Positions 28,665 through 38,425 of a stretch of 64,000 nt of DNA are shown in pieces. Source of the DNA: Salinicola rhizosphaerae. GTDB lineage: Bacteria; Pseudomonadota; Gammaproteobacteria; Pseudomonadales; Halomonadaceae. A model generated the notes under the pieces. It saw only the letters and a list, made by a program, of their open reading frames with translations. It was not told the origin of the DNA and searched no databases. Position numbers and translations under genes: made by a program. Within the stretch, counting starts at the first letter, position 1, and every line of letters starts with the position of its first letter. The DNA lies in assembly GCF_014652715.1 (NCBI RefSeq), contig NZ_BMZI01000005.1, positions 300,753 through 364,752 on the forward strand, written 5' to 3'.

Positions 28665-31184
28665 TCAAGTCTCCCCCAGCAGACGCAAGCTGGCCATCGG
28701 CGACTGGCGCCGACTGCCGCGAGAGAGCAGAAAACCGATCAAGCCCACCAGAAGAGCGCCAGCCAGCGGCGTGACAAGCCACATCGCAAGATGCACGGTC
28801 GGCTCGAGTCCCAACCAGAGATAGATACCGAGCGCGGCGATCTCGGCCAATGCCGCGCCGAGCAATCCGCTGGCGAAGCCGAGCAGCGCGAACTCCGCCC
28901 ACTGCATGCGCGCCAGCAGACTGTCCCCTGCGCCGAAGACACGCAGCAGCGCGCCCTCATGCGCCCGCGCCGGCCGACTGGCAGTGAGCGCGGCATAGAG
29001 CACGCTGACTCCGGCCAGCAGCACGAAGCCCAGCACGAACTCCACGGCTCGAGTGACCTGACCGAGAATACCGCGCAGCTGCTCGAGCAAGGCATCGACG
29101 TTGATCACGGAGATGCCCGGGTAGCGCTTCACCATCTCCCCGAGTACCGGGTCGTCAGGATCGTCGAGGTGAAACGAGGTCAGGTAGCTATGCCCGAATT
29201 CATCCAGCGCCCCGGGGGGAAAGATGATGAAGAAGTTGGGCTGGAAGCTCTCCCAGTCGAGATGACGCAGACTGGTGATACGGCCAGTGACACTGTCGCT
29301 GCCAACCGTAAAGGTCATCTCGTCGCCGAGGGATAACCCCAGCCTCGCGGCCAGCGCCTGCTCGACCGAAATCGGCAGGGCACCGTCCTCGAACGGCTTG
29401 GCATTCGCGCCGAACCAGGTACCGGCGGTGACGGTATTTCCTGCCGGCAGATCCCCTCCCCAGGTGAGATTGAGATCGCGACGCAGCGCCCCGTCGCCCC
29501 GGCTCTCTTCGGGGACCGCCTCGCGCGCCGGCTGGCCGTCGATGGTCGTCAGTCGGCCAGGCACCATCGGCGACAGTGGACTGGCGTTGCTGGCCGCTTG
29601 CCGGATCAGAGCGCTGACGCCCTCGCGCTCCTGCGGCTGGATGTTGATGGCGAAGTAGTTGGGCGTGTCGGGCGGCATCTGCGCCTGCCATTGACTCAGC
29701 AGATCGCCACGCACCACGGCAATGATCGCCATCGCCGCGAAAGTGATCGAGAACGCCAGCAGCTGGCCGAGACTCGCCTGGCGTCGGCGCGCGAGCTGCC
29801 GGCCGCCCAGCTGCCAGGCACGCTGCCTCGTACCGGAGCCTGGCCAGCGGTCGATGCCCCGCAGCAGCAGCGCCAGCAGTGCACGACCGACCATCATCAG
29901 CACGATCAGCGCGACCAGACCGCCAGCCAGAATGCCGATCGACAGCGTCAGATCTCGCGAATAGAGCCACAGCAGCGCACCGAACACCAGACTGGCGGCA
30001 GCCACGACCACCCAACCCGCGGCCGGCACCGGGTCGAGCTCCCGACGCAGCACCTTCAGTGCGCTGACGCGCTTCAGACGCAGCAGCGTCGGACCGGCAA
30101 AGCCGACCAGCACGGCCAGCGCCGTGAGTACGCCCATCAGCCAGGGTAGCCCGCCCGGCGGCGGCAGCTGCAGCGGCAGGAAGCGCGTCAGCAGCGACAA
30201 GAGCCCGGCCTGGCCGACGAGGCCCAGGAGCGCGCCGACCACCGAGGCGGCAATGCCAAGCCAGGCCAGCTGCCAGGCGAAAAGCTGCCCCAGCTGGCGC
30301 TGGGACGCCCCGAAGCAGCGCAACAGCGCAGCGGTATCGAGATGACGATCGACATAGCGCCGCGTGGCCATGGCGACCGCCACCCCGGCCAGCAGCACCG
30401 CCGCCAGACCGGCGAGGCTCAGGTATTTCTGGGCGCGCTCGAGCGACCGCCCCAGACTTGGCCGATCGACGCGAACGTCACGCACCTGCACGCCATCACG
30501 ACGTAACGCGTCAAGGCGCGCCTGAAGACTGTCCACGGCTGCCGGTGCCCCCTTGGCCAGCAGCTCGTACTCGAGCCGAGAGCCGGGACGCACCAGGCCG
30601 GTGGCGTCGAGATCGGCCATATTGAGCATGATACGTGGCGTCAGGCCGGCAAACCCCGCCTGCTGGTCCGGCTCGCGGTCGATCAAGCCAGTGACCTCGA
30701 GAGAGAGCGTGCCCACCTGCACGCTGTCGCCGATACCGGCATCCAGCAGCCTTGCCAGCCGCGGCGCGATCCAGGCATGACCGGCAGAGGGACCATGGGC
30801 GAGCGATTCGACACCCTGGCCGAGATCGACTCCGACGCTGCCGTAGAGCGGATAGTGATCGTCGACGACCTTGAGACCGGCGGGCTGGAAAGCGTCCTGC
30901 AAACTCACCATCGATACCATGTCGACCTGATCGCTCAGCGCGAGCCCGGCCTCGGTCAGCGTCCGGCGCAATTCGTCGTCGAAAGGCTGGCCGTCCTCCA
31001 GCACCAGATCGCCGCCGAGCAGCTGCCCTGCCTGACGCGTCAGACCGCGATCGAGACGATCGAGAAAGAAACCGATCATCGTGGTGGCCGCGACCGCCAG
31101 CGCCAGCGCGACGAAAAGCGCCCTGACATCAGCGGCCCGCAGGTCACGACGCAATCCCTTCAGCGAGAGCCCGATCAATTTCAC
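28665..31184 (-). CDS. ybbP: ABC transporter permease, YbbP-like
   Basis: The 839-aa FtsX-type permease has an N-terminal helix, a large periplasmic domain, and about ten helices in all, arranged as two FtsX-like blocks (one near residues 255-420, a second at the C-terminus). It partners YbbA. The pair is related to MacB/LolCDE-type mechanotransmission exporters and its substrate is unsettled. The start is GTG at 31184, overlapping the ybbA stop in GTGA, so translation is coupled. Just past its stop, GAAGCTC-like seven-base repeats occur at 28641-28665. Confidence 0.88.
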   Translation of the reverse strand: MKLIGLSLKGLRRDLRAADVRALFVALALAVAATTMIGFFLDRLDRGLTRQAGQLLGGDLVLEDGQPFDDELRRTLTEAGLALSDQVDMVSMVSLQDAFQPAGLKVVDDHYPLYGSVGVDLGQGVESLAHGPSAGHAWIAPRLARLLDAGIGDSVQVGTLSLEVTGLIDREPDQQAGFAGLTPRIMLNMADLDATGLVRPGSRLEYELLAKGAPAAVDSLQARLDALRRDGVQVRDVRVDRPSLGRSLERAQKYLSLAGLAAVLLAGVAVAMATRRYVDRHLDTAALLRCFGASQRQLGQLFAWQLAWLGIAASVVGALLGLVGQAGLLSLLTRFLPLQLPPPGGLPWLMGVLTALAVLVGFAGPTLLRLKRVSALKVLRRELDPVPAAGWVVVAAASLVFGALLWLYSRDLTLSIGILAGGLVALIVLMMVGRALLALLLRGIDRWPGSGTRQRAWQLGGRQLARRRQASLGQLLAFSITFAAMAIIAVVRGDLLSQWQAQMPPDTPNYFAINIQPQEREGVSALIRQAASNASPLSPMVPGRLTTIDGQPAREAVPEESRGDGALRRDLNLTWGGDLPAGNTVTAGTWFGANAKPFEDGALPISVEQALAARLGLSLGDEMTFTVGSDSVTGRITSLRHLDWESFQPNFFIIFPPGALDEFGHSYLTSFHLDDPDDPVLGEMVKRYPGISVINVDALLEQLRGILGQVTRAVEFVLGFVLLAGVSVLYAALTASRPARAHEGALLRVFGAGDSLLARMQWAEFALLGFASGLLGAALAEIAALGIYLWLGLEPTVHLAMWLVTPLAGALLVGLIGFLLSRGSRRQSPMASLRLLGET

Positions 31185-31930
31185 GATGTCACTCCCCGGG
31201 CATTGGCGGTCGGCGATTCGCTGCGGTGCTCGCTGGCAGCCGGAAGCAATCTGCCGTCGTCGAGCTGCAGCGCCCGATCGCAGCGACGCGCCAGCCCGAG
31301 GTCGTGCGTTACCAGCACCAGCGTCGTTCCAGATTCCCGGTTCAGCGTGAACAGGAGATCGATGATCCTCGCCCCCGTGGCTTCATCGAGGTTGCCGGTG
31401 GGCTCGTCGGCGAAGACCAGATCCGGCTCGGCCACGAAGGCGCGCGCCACGGCGACCCGTTGCTGCTCGCCCCCGGAGAGCTGCTTGGGCAGGTGATCCA
31501 GCCGCGCCCCGAGCCCCACACGCTCGAGCCACTGACGACTTTTGGCCGTAACGTCTTGCCGTGGCGACAGTTCCAACGGCAACATGACGTTTTCGATAGC
31601 GGTCAGAGTGGGTAATAACTGGAAGTTCTGAAAGACGAAGCCGACGCGCCCGGCTCGCAGTGCAGCCCGCCCATCCTCGTCGAGATCACCCAGCGACTGG
31701 CCGAACATCGTCAACTCGCCATCGCTCGGTGAATCCAGGCCAGCCAGCAGTCCGAGCAGGGTCGACTTGCCGGCGCCGGAACTCCCGACGATCGCGACAC
31801 TCTCACCGTGTTCCACCTCCAGCGAAAGCGCGTCGAGGATCACGAGCTCGCGATCTCCGCTTTTTACCCGTTTGCCGAGGCCGCTGGCAGATAGAATTCG
31901 ATTTTGCTGATTGTCCGAGGAGTAAGACAT
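31181..31930 (-). CDS. ybbA: ABC transporter ATP-binding protein, YbbA-like
   Basis: The 249-aa ATPase has Walker A GSSGAGKST near residue 50, Q-loop FVFQNFQLLPTLTA, signature LSGGEQQRVAVARAFV, Walker B LVFADEPTGNLD and the H-loop LVTHD, as in LolD/MacB-type ATPases. It energises YbbP. The ATG at 31930 shares the CATG at 31928-31931 with the tesA start on the other strand. A longer frame to 32071 would run deep into tesA. The head-to-head ybbA/tesA pairing is conserved with E. coli, where the two genes also overlap at their 5' ends. Confidence 0.92.
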   Translation of the reverse strand: MSYSSDNQQNRILSASGLGKRVKSGDRELVILDALSLEVEHGESVAIVGSSGAGKSTLLGLLAGLDSPSDGELTMFGQSLGDLDEDGRAALRAGRVGFVFQNFQLLPTLTAIENVMLPLELSPRQDVTAKSRQWLERVGLGARLDHLPKQLSGGEQQRVAVARAFVAEPDLVFADEPTGNLDEATGARIIDLLFTLNRESGTTLVLVTHDLGLARRCDRALQLDDGRLLPAASEHRSESPTANARGVTS

Positions 31931-32609
31931 GGAACCTGGTTTCCCTGAGCCTGGTTTGACATCGCCTGTCGCCCGGAAGGCGAGACGCACGGTTTGGGTG
32001 CTGCTGATGCTCTGCCTCGTCGCCCTGTCGACGATGCCGGGAGTCAGCCATGCCTCCACGGTACTGGTCATGGGGGACAGCCTGAGCGCGGCCTACGGTA
32101 TCGATCCGGCAGCGGGATGGGTCAATCTGCTGAAAAAGCGACTGGGCAGCGAGGACGATGTCGTCAATGCCAGCATCAGCGGCGAAACGACGTCCGGCGG
32201 TTCCGCCCGCCTCCCCGACCTTCTCAGACAATACCATCCCGATATCGTTTTGCTGGAGCTCGGCGGCAACGATGGATTACGCGGACTCTCCCCCCAGCAG
32301 ATGCAGGTCAATCTGGGCAAGATGATCGAGCGTAGCCAGAGCGCCAGTGCCCGAGTACTGCTGCTGGGAATCGAGGTGCCACCCAACTACGGTCCGGCTT
32401 ACACCGATGCCTTTCGCGGCGTGTTCACGCAACTCGCGAGCGACTACGGTGTCCCGCTCGTGCCGTTTCTGCTGAAGGGCGTCGACCTCGACACCATGCT
32501 TCAGGATGACGGCATTCACCCGACGGCCGAGGCCCAGCCGATCATTCTCGAGACGGTCTGGTCGCGCCTGGAGCCCCTGCTCAATCAGCTTGACGACCAG
32601 CCGGGCTGA
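31929..32609 (+). CDS. tesA: Multifunctional acyl-CoA thioesterase I / lysophospholipase L1
   Basis: The 226-aa SGNH hydrolase has a signal peptide with a long n-region (KARR, then VWVLLMLCLVALSTMPGVSHA, cut near residue 42). The four blocks are GDSLSAAYG (Ser), the Gly block near SISGETTSGG, GGNDGLRG (Asn) and DGIHPTAEAQ (Asp and His). It acts in the periplasm on thioesters, lysophospholipids and esters. GAGGAG eight bases upstream supports the ATG at 31929 even though that places the start against the ybbA start. The zntB gene follows 86 bases downstream. Confidence 0.93.
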   Translation: MEPGFPEPGLTSPVARKARRTVWVLLMLCLVALSTMPGVSHASTVLVMGDSLSAAYGIDPAAGWVNLLKKRLGSEDDVVNASISGETTSGGSARLPDLLRQYHPDIVLLELGGNDGLRGLSPQQMQVNLGKMIERSQSASARVLLLGIEVPPNYGPAYTDAFRGVFTQLASDYGVPLVPFLLKGVDLDTMLQDDGIHPTAEAQPIILETVWSRLEPLLNQLDDQPG

Positions 32610-32695
32610 AGGCATCCGGCTGCCGACGTGCTACCTTCAAGCATTTGAAAAATAGTCCGTTAGTGAGCTTCGGATACGCCAGCAGGAGAATCGGA

Positions 32696-33667
32696 ATGGA
32701 AGACGAAACGGCTCTGGTTGCCGCCTACGAACTCGACGGCAACGGTGGCGGCACCTTGTTGAGCGTGCGCCAGCTGCGCGAAGCCTGGAGCGATCCCGAC
32801 AAGATGCTCTGGATGCATCTGGACTTTCGCCACGATGACGTCATGGAGTATCTCGAAGGCATCGCCGGTCTCGATGAAGCCCCGATCGAGGCGCTGCTCG
32901 AGGAGGACACCCGGCCGCGGGTCGCGAAATTCCGCAATGGCGCCGTCAGCGCCCTGCGCGGCATCAACCTCAACCCGGGAGCGGCACCCGAGGACCTGAT
33001 CTCGCTGCGCATCTGGATCGCGCCGAAGCGCCTGATCACGCTGCGTCGGCGCCCGCTGCGCTCCGTCAGCGAGGTGCGCGAACGCATCGACAACGGCGAA
33101 GGCGCGCTGTCGATCCCGGATCTGCTGGCCTGGCTCGCCGAGCAGCTGGTCGACAAGGTCGGCGACATGTCCCACAAGCTCGACGACCGGCTCGGCGAGA
33201 TGGAGGAGGATCAGATCAGCGACCGCGAAGTCGATCCCGACGATCTCTCGCGTGTTCGCCGTTCGCTGATCACGCTGCGCCGCTTCATGGGACCGCAGCG
33301 TGACTGTCTCGAGCAGATCGCCCAGGGCCCTGACTGGTTCGACGAAGATACCAAGGTCTCGATCCGCGAGACGGCCAACCAGCTCTCTCGCTACGTGGAA
33401 GACTTCCACGCCATGCAGGAACGGGCCCTGGTCCTGCAGGAGCAGCTGTTCAGCGAGCACAACGAGCGCATGAACCAGCGCATGTATATGCTGGCGATCG
33501 TGACCACCGTGTTCCTGCCGCTGAGCTTCTTGACCGGCCTGCTGGGCATCAATGTCGGCGGCATTCCCGGCGCCGACAGCCCCTATGGCTTTCTGATCTT
33601 TCTCGGCATCACGGCGGTCGTCGGCGGCTGGGTGATGTGGCTTCTGAAGCGCAAGCACTGGTGGTGA
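32696..33667 (+). CDS. zntB: CorA-family zinc transporter ZntB
   Basis: The 323-aa protein has a large N-terminal cytosolic funnel domain and two C-terminal helices. The pore loop reads GINVGGIPG rather than the GMN of magnesium-specific CorA, which is the ZntB form. The long acidic/basic helix (RETANQLSRYVEDFHAMQERALVLQEQ) is typical. ZntB is a proton-coupled zinc transporter in the inner membrane. The ATG at 32696 with AGGAG was chosen over an upstream TTG at 32645. Immediately downstream lie tandem seven-base repeats. Confidence 0.88.
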   Translation: MEDETALVAAYELDGNGGGTLLSVRQLREAWSDPDKMLWMHLDFRHDDVMEYLEGIAGLDEAPIEALLEEDTRPRVAKFRNGAVSALRGINLNPGAAPEDLISLRIWIAPKRLITLRRRPLRSVSEVRERIDNGEGALSIPDLLAWLAEQLVDKVGDMSHKLDDRLGEMEEDQISDREVDPDDLSRVRRSLITLRRFMGPQRDCLEQIAQGPDWFDEDTKVSIRETANQLSRYVEDFHAMQERALVLQEQLFSEHNERMNQRMYMLAIVTTVFLPLSFLTGLLGINVGGIPGADSPYGFLIFLGITAVVGGWVMWLLKRKHWW

Positions 33668-33669
33668 CG

Positions 33670-33728
33670 CGAGCTGCGAGCTGCGAGCTGCGAGCTGCGA
33701 GCTGCGAGCTGCGAGCTGCGAGCTGCGA
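33670..33728. repeat. Tandem CGAGCTG repeat, eight copies
   Basis: A perfect seven-base unit, CGAGCTG, is repeated eight times from 33670 and trails off at CGA. It begins two bases after the zntB stop codon. A seven-base period would shift a reading frame, so it is not coding. Related GAAGCTC and GCTCGTAGCT words occur at 28641-28665, 34250 and in the 45-bp elements. Confidence 0.9.
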
Positions 33729-33774
33729 AAATCATTCTCGTCTCGCCGGTGGAGTTCGCAATCCCCGACTCGAA

Positions 33775-33868
33775 GCTGCTATCTACCGCGCCCCGCCACC
33801 GGCGCTGTCGTCGCTCGTCGCTGCTATCTACCGCGCCCCGATACCGGCGCTGTCGTCGCTCGTCGCTA
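33775..33868. repeat. Dispersed 45-bp repeat element, copy B (two units)
   Basis: Two tandem 45-base units, starting at 33775 and 33820, each hold CTATCTACCGCGCC, a loop CCGNNACC, GGCGC and the flank GCTCGTCGCT (33813 and 33858). The same unit, about 80 percent identical by eye, is at 9358-9412. The GCGCC/GGCGC hairpin is kept in all copies while the two middle loop bases vary (CC, TA, AA). It lies between the ends of zntB and the SelW-like gene. Confidence 0.75.
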
Positions 33869-34138
33869 TTACCGATCGGTATGCCCGAGATCACGCCCGG
33901 GGTCGAGCCGGTCGCGGACGCGGCGCTTGAGCTCCTTGATATCGGGAAAGCCGCCGTCACGCTTGCGCTCCCACAGCGTCTCTTCGTCATAGAGCACTTC
34001 GAAATGACCGCCGTGGCTGGGCGCGAGGGCGACCTGCTCCAGATCTTCACCAAAGGTCTGCAAAAGCTCCTGAGCATACCAGCCGGCACGCAGCAGCCAC
34101 TGGCATTGGGTGCAATAATGGATTCTCACGCTGGGCAT
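33869..34138 (-). CDS. SelT/SelW/SelH-family (Rdx) thioredoxin-like protein
   Basis: The 89-aa protein has the Rdx-family start VRIHYCTQCQWLLRAGWYAQELLQTF with CTQC (a CxxC active site near residues 8-11; the selenocysteine of SelW is Cys here), APSHGGHFEVLYD, and GGFPDIKELKRRVRDRLDPGRDLGH near the end. These small redox proteins are thioredoxin-like, and their substrates are unknown. I set the start at the ATG at 34138 because GGAGGGACGC lies before it; longer in-frame starts at 34177 and 34402 lack a site. It diverges from the MFS gene. Confidence 0.88.
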   Translation of the reverse strand: MPSVRIHYCTQCQWLLRAGWYAQELLQTFGEDLEQVALAPSHGGHFEVLYDEETLWERKRDGGFPDIKELKRRVRDRLDPGRDLGHTDR

Positions 34139-34289
34139 GCGTCCCTCCGGTGGCTGAATGGTGATGACGTCGGTCATGATGCGCGTGAGGGCAGCCTCGC
34201 TCAAGCCGCAACGCCGGAATCCTCGACACGTAAGGCGTGTGCCTCGCGGCAGCTCGTAGCTAACAATCAACACACAGGGAATGCCATTC

Positions 34290-35609
34290 ATGGCGAACAG
34301 GGATCTTTCGCTTTCACGACTCTTCGAGCGCCTGACCGGCGATGAAGACAGCCGGATGTGTCGCGACATTTCCGAACAAGCCTGCCAGGAACAGCCCGGC
34401 AACTTCTTCCGTCACCTGGTCGCGGCGCTCGGCAACAAGCTCGCCGACGAACTCTCCAACGCTCGCCTCATTCTGCCCTGGCTGATGGGCGCAATCGGCG
34501 CGCCGGTTTGGATGGTCGGCCTGCTGGTGCCGATTCGGGAAGCCGGTGCGCTGCTGCCGCAGCTGCTGATCGCCGGTCAGATTCGGCTGCGGGCGATCCG
34601 CAAGTGGGTCTGGGTCACCGGCGGCATCGCCCAGGCTATCGGCGCCGCCGTGCTGGCGCTGCTGGCGCTCTTCGGTCACGGCACCTGGGGCGGTGCGCTG
34701 GTACTGATCGCCCTGACCGGCCTGTCGCTCGGCCGCGGCCTCTCGTCGGTGGCCACCAAGGACGTGCTCGGCAAGACCATCGCCAAGCAGCGTCGCGGCA
34801 CGCTGATGGGATGGAGCGCCAGCGCGGCAGGCGCGCTGACGCTGACCGTCGGCGTCATCCTGACAGCACTCGGCGATCAGCCGGGCAGTTGGGCCATTGC
34901 CATTCTCCTGGCCGCCGCCGCGCTCGGTTGGGCACTCAACGCCCTCTGCGCGGCGGCGATCAAGGAGTCGCCCGGTGCGACCGAAGGGGGCGCCAATGCC
35001 TGGGATAGCGTCAAGCAGGGGCTGTCCCTGCTGCGCCGAGATCGCCGTTTCCTCCACTTCAATCTGTCACGTGCCCTGTTGCTGTCGAGCGCACTCGCGC
35101 TCCCCTACCTCGCTCTGCTGGGGCAGCAGAACAGCGGTACGGATCTCGCCAGTCTCGGCATTCTCATCGTGACATCAGGTCTCGCCGGCATGATTGCCGG
35201 TCCGATCTGGGGGCGGCTGGCGGACCGTTCGAGCCGGCGGGTGATGCGAACCAGCGCCATCGGCGCCGCGATCTGCTGCCTGGCGGGCGCCGGCTGCATG
35301 TGGCTGCCCGAGGCATGGCGAACCAGTGTGTGGCCCTACGCCATCGTCTACGGTTTGCTGATGATCGCCCATGCGGGTATCCGCCTGGGCCGCAAGACCT
35401 ACGTGGTCGATCTGGCCGACAGTGACACGCGCGCACTCTACGTCGCCTTTTCGAACACCTTCACCGGGGTCCTGATGCTTGCGCTCGGGCTGCTGCTGGG
35501 CGTCATGGCGCAGTGGCTGGGGAGCGCCCTGCTATTGCTCATACTGGCCCTGGTCGCACTGGCAGCGGCGTGGAGCTCTCATCGACTGGCCGAAGTGGAA
35601 GCGGACTAG
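34290..35609 (+). CDS. MFS transporter
   Basis: The 439-aa protein has 11-12 hydrophobic segments and MFS features (VLGKTIAKQRRGTLMGW in the loop, GPIWGRLADRSSRRVMR as the repeated loop motif). About 60 hydrophilic residues precede the first helix, including a FFRHLVAALGNKLADELSNARLILPW segment that resembles MFS proteins of unknown substrate in pseudomonads. The ATG at 34290 lies nine bases after AGGGA; a second ATG at 34281 touches that site and was rejected. Not in an obvious operon. Confidence 0.8.
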   Translation: MANRDLSLSRLFERLTGDEDSRMCRDISEQACQEQPGNFFRHLVAALGNKLADELSNARLILPWLMGAIGAPVWMVGLLVPIREAGALLPQLLIAGQIRLRAIRKWVWVTGGIAQAIGAAVLALLALFGHGTWGGALVLIALTGLSLGRGLSSVATKDVLGKTIAKQRRGTLMGWSASAAGALTLTVGVILTALGDQPGSWAIAILLAAAALGWALNALCAAAIKESPGATEGGANAWDSVKQGLSLLRRDRRFLHFNLSRALLLSSALALPYLALLGQQNSGTDLASLGILIVTSGLAGMIAGPIWGRLADRSSRRVMRTSAIGAAICCLAGAGCMWLPEAWRTSVWPYAIVYGLLMIAHAGIRLGRKTYVVDLADSDTRALYVAFSNTFTGVLMLALGLLLGVMAQWLGSALLLLILALVALAAAWSSHRLAEVEAD

Positions 35610-35674
35610 GCAAGCCGTCATCAGCCTCGCTGATACGCGAGTGGCGTGCCTGTTAAGCGTTGTAATCCGGTGAC

Positions 35675-35690
35675 GTCATGGCATCATGAC
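35675..35690. promoter_or_regulatory. Inverted repeat upstream of the LOV gene
   Basis: GTCATG-GCAT-CATGAC is a perfect 16-base inverted repeat 47 bases ahead of the LOV start. The half-site GTCATG recurs in the palindromes at 1222-1251 and 28519-28532, so it may be a site for a shared regulator; that is speculative. Confidence 0.4.
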
Positions 35691-35737
35691 CGCTTGTATC
35701 GTCCCTACAATCGTCGCAATCCCGCCTGGAGGCAAGG

Positions 35738-36178
35738 ATGGCCAGTACCAGCAAACGTCCCCCCATGATCAGCCCTGCGCTGCTCGAACGCATCGTCAAT
35801 GCATCCGATGACGGCATCGTCGTCGCCGAGCAGGAGGGCGACGAGAACATTCTGATCTACGTCAACGAAGGCTTCGAGCGCCTGACCGGCTACAGCATCG
35901 ACGAGATTCTCTATCGGGATTGTCGCTTCCTGCAGAATGGCGACCGCGACCAGCCGGCGATCGATCGGGTGCGCACCGCGCTGCGCGAAGGGCGTCCGTG
36001 CCGGGAAGTGCTGCGCAACTACCGCAAGGACGGCAGCCAGTTCTGGAACGAACTCTCGATCACGCCGGTCTATGACGAGGAAGATCAACTCACCTACTTC
36101 GTGGGTGTCCAGAAGGACGTGACGGGACTGGTCGAGGCGCTCCAGGAACTCGAGACGCTGAAAGCCGACCCGGCCTGA
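35738..36178 (+). CDS. Short LOV photoreceptor protein
   Basis: The 146-aa protein is a single PAS/LOV domain with short flanking helices and no effector domain. The flavin-binding motif reads YRDCRFLQNGDRDQ near residues 65-78, keeping the photoactive cysteine; later blocks are REVLRNYRKDGSQFWNELSITPV and YFVGVQKDVT. Its layout and wording closely match the short LOV proteins of Pseudomonas putida (SB1-LOV). It should bind FMN and form a blue-light cysteinyl adduct, changing dimer state or C-terminal helix packing. GGAGG lies six bases before the ATG. The partner is unknown; neighbours are an MFS carrier and a small acidic protein. Confidence 0.92.
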   Translation: MASTSKRPPMISPALLERIVNASDDGIVVAEQEGDENILIYVNEGFERLTGYSIDEILYRDCRFLQNGDRDQPAIDRVRTALREGRPCREVLRNYRKDGSQFWNELSITPVYDEEDQLTYFVGVQKDVTGLVEALQELETLKADPA

Positions 36179-36250
36179 TCGAACGCGACGTTCACGGCCG
36201 CATCGGCATGGCGATGATGGCAGCGATAGTTATTTTTAACCGCTGACATC

Positions 36251-36279
36251 TTGTACTGGAGGTCATTCGGCGATATATA
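36251..36279 (+). promoter_or_regulatory. Sigma-70 promoter of the small acidic protein gene
   Basis: TTGTAC (36251), a 17-base spacer and TATATA (36274) form a good sigma-70-type promoter. The arm TAGCCCTC (36278-36285) is matched by GAGGGCTA (36313-36320), which covers the ribosome site of the next gene. Confidence 0.65.
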
Positions 36280-36321
36280 GCCCTCGAGCGTCACTGAGAT
36301 GCCATGTCACGGGAGGGCTAA

Positions 36322-36519
36322 ATGATGAGCCGTGAAGATTACGCCGAAGACCAAGATTTCGACGATGCCGTCAATGACGAGCAGTTCGAGCGTCCGCGCA
36401 GCAGCAAGGCCGACACGCTGCGCGCCCGTCGCCAGGTGGAAGCGCTACTCGAGGAGCGCCGCCTGAAGCGTGCCATCGAAGACGACTGGTACGCCGATTT
36501 TGGCGACGAGGAGGAGTAA
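36322..36519 (+). CDS. Small acidic PA3496-like protein (65 aa)
   Basis: The 65-residue protein is very acidic at both ends with a basic helical core (ARRQVEALLEERRLKRAIEDDWYADFG). This pattern of a short charged helix ending in a DDWY-like motif resembles the PA3496-type small proteins of pseudomonads, whose function is not known. GGGAGGG precedes the first of two tandem ATGs. It has its own promoter and a strong hairpin terminator, so it is probably a highly expressed single gene. The family assignment is moderate. Confidence 0.72.
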   Translation: MMSREDYAEDQDFDDAVNDEQFERPRSSKADTLRARRQVEALLEERRLKRAIEDDWYADFGDEEE

Positions 36520-36540
36520 ACCTCACTCGCTTCCGCTGAC

Positions 36541-36566
36541 CGAACGGGCGCTCATGCGCCCGTTCG
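36541..36566 (+). terminator. Hairpin terminator after the small acidic protein gene
   Basis: CGAACGGGCGC/GCGCCCGTTCG is a perfect 11-base-pair stem with a TCAT loop, 21 bases after the stop. A weak pyrimidine stretch follows. Confidence 0.7.
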
Positions 36567-36674
36567 CATTCCGGGAGTCACTCGTTTACTCTGCTGAAGC
36601 CAGTTTTATCCTCGCCTGCCTCAAGGTGAGCGATCATAGAAGACTCTTTCACCGCGACAGATAACCGGATTTCC

Positions 36675-38336
<1,662 letters not shown>

Positions 38337-38360
38337 TTTCGGCTATCTCCAACGGCATCA

Positions 38361-38404
38361 CCAACGCAAGACGCCCGGCTTCAAAGCCGGGCGTCTTGCG
38401 TTGG
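38361..38404. terminator. Long bidirectional hairpin between ettA and the DUF1328 gene
   Basis: Arms 38361-38379 and 38386-38404 are perfectly complementary (19 base pairs) around a TTCAAA loop. It lies between two convergent genes, 24 bases after the ettA stop. Neither side has a true T run, so termination may depend on stem strength. Confidence 0.7.
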
Positions 38405-38425
38405 CGTGACACGCTTCGACTGGTG

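Noticed and set aside
33670-33868. CRISPR array
   Set aside because: Units are 7 or 45 bases, tandem and without unique spacers; no cas gene is near.
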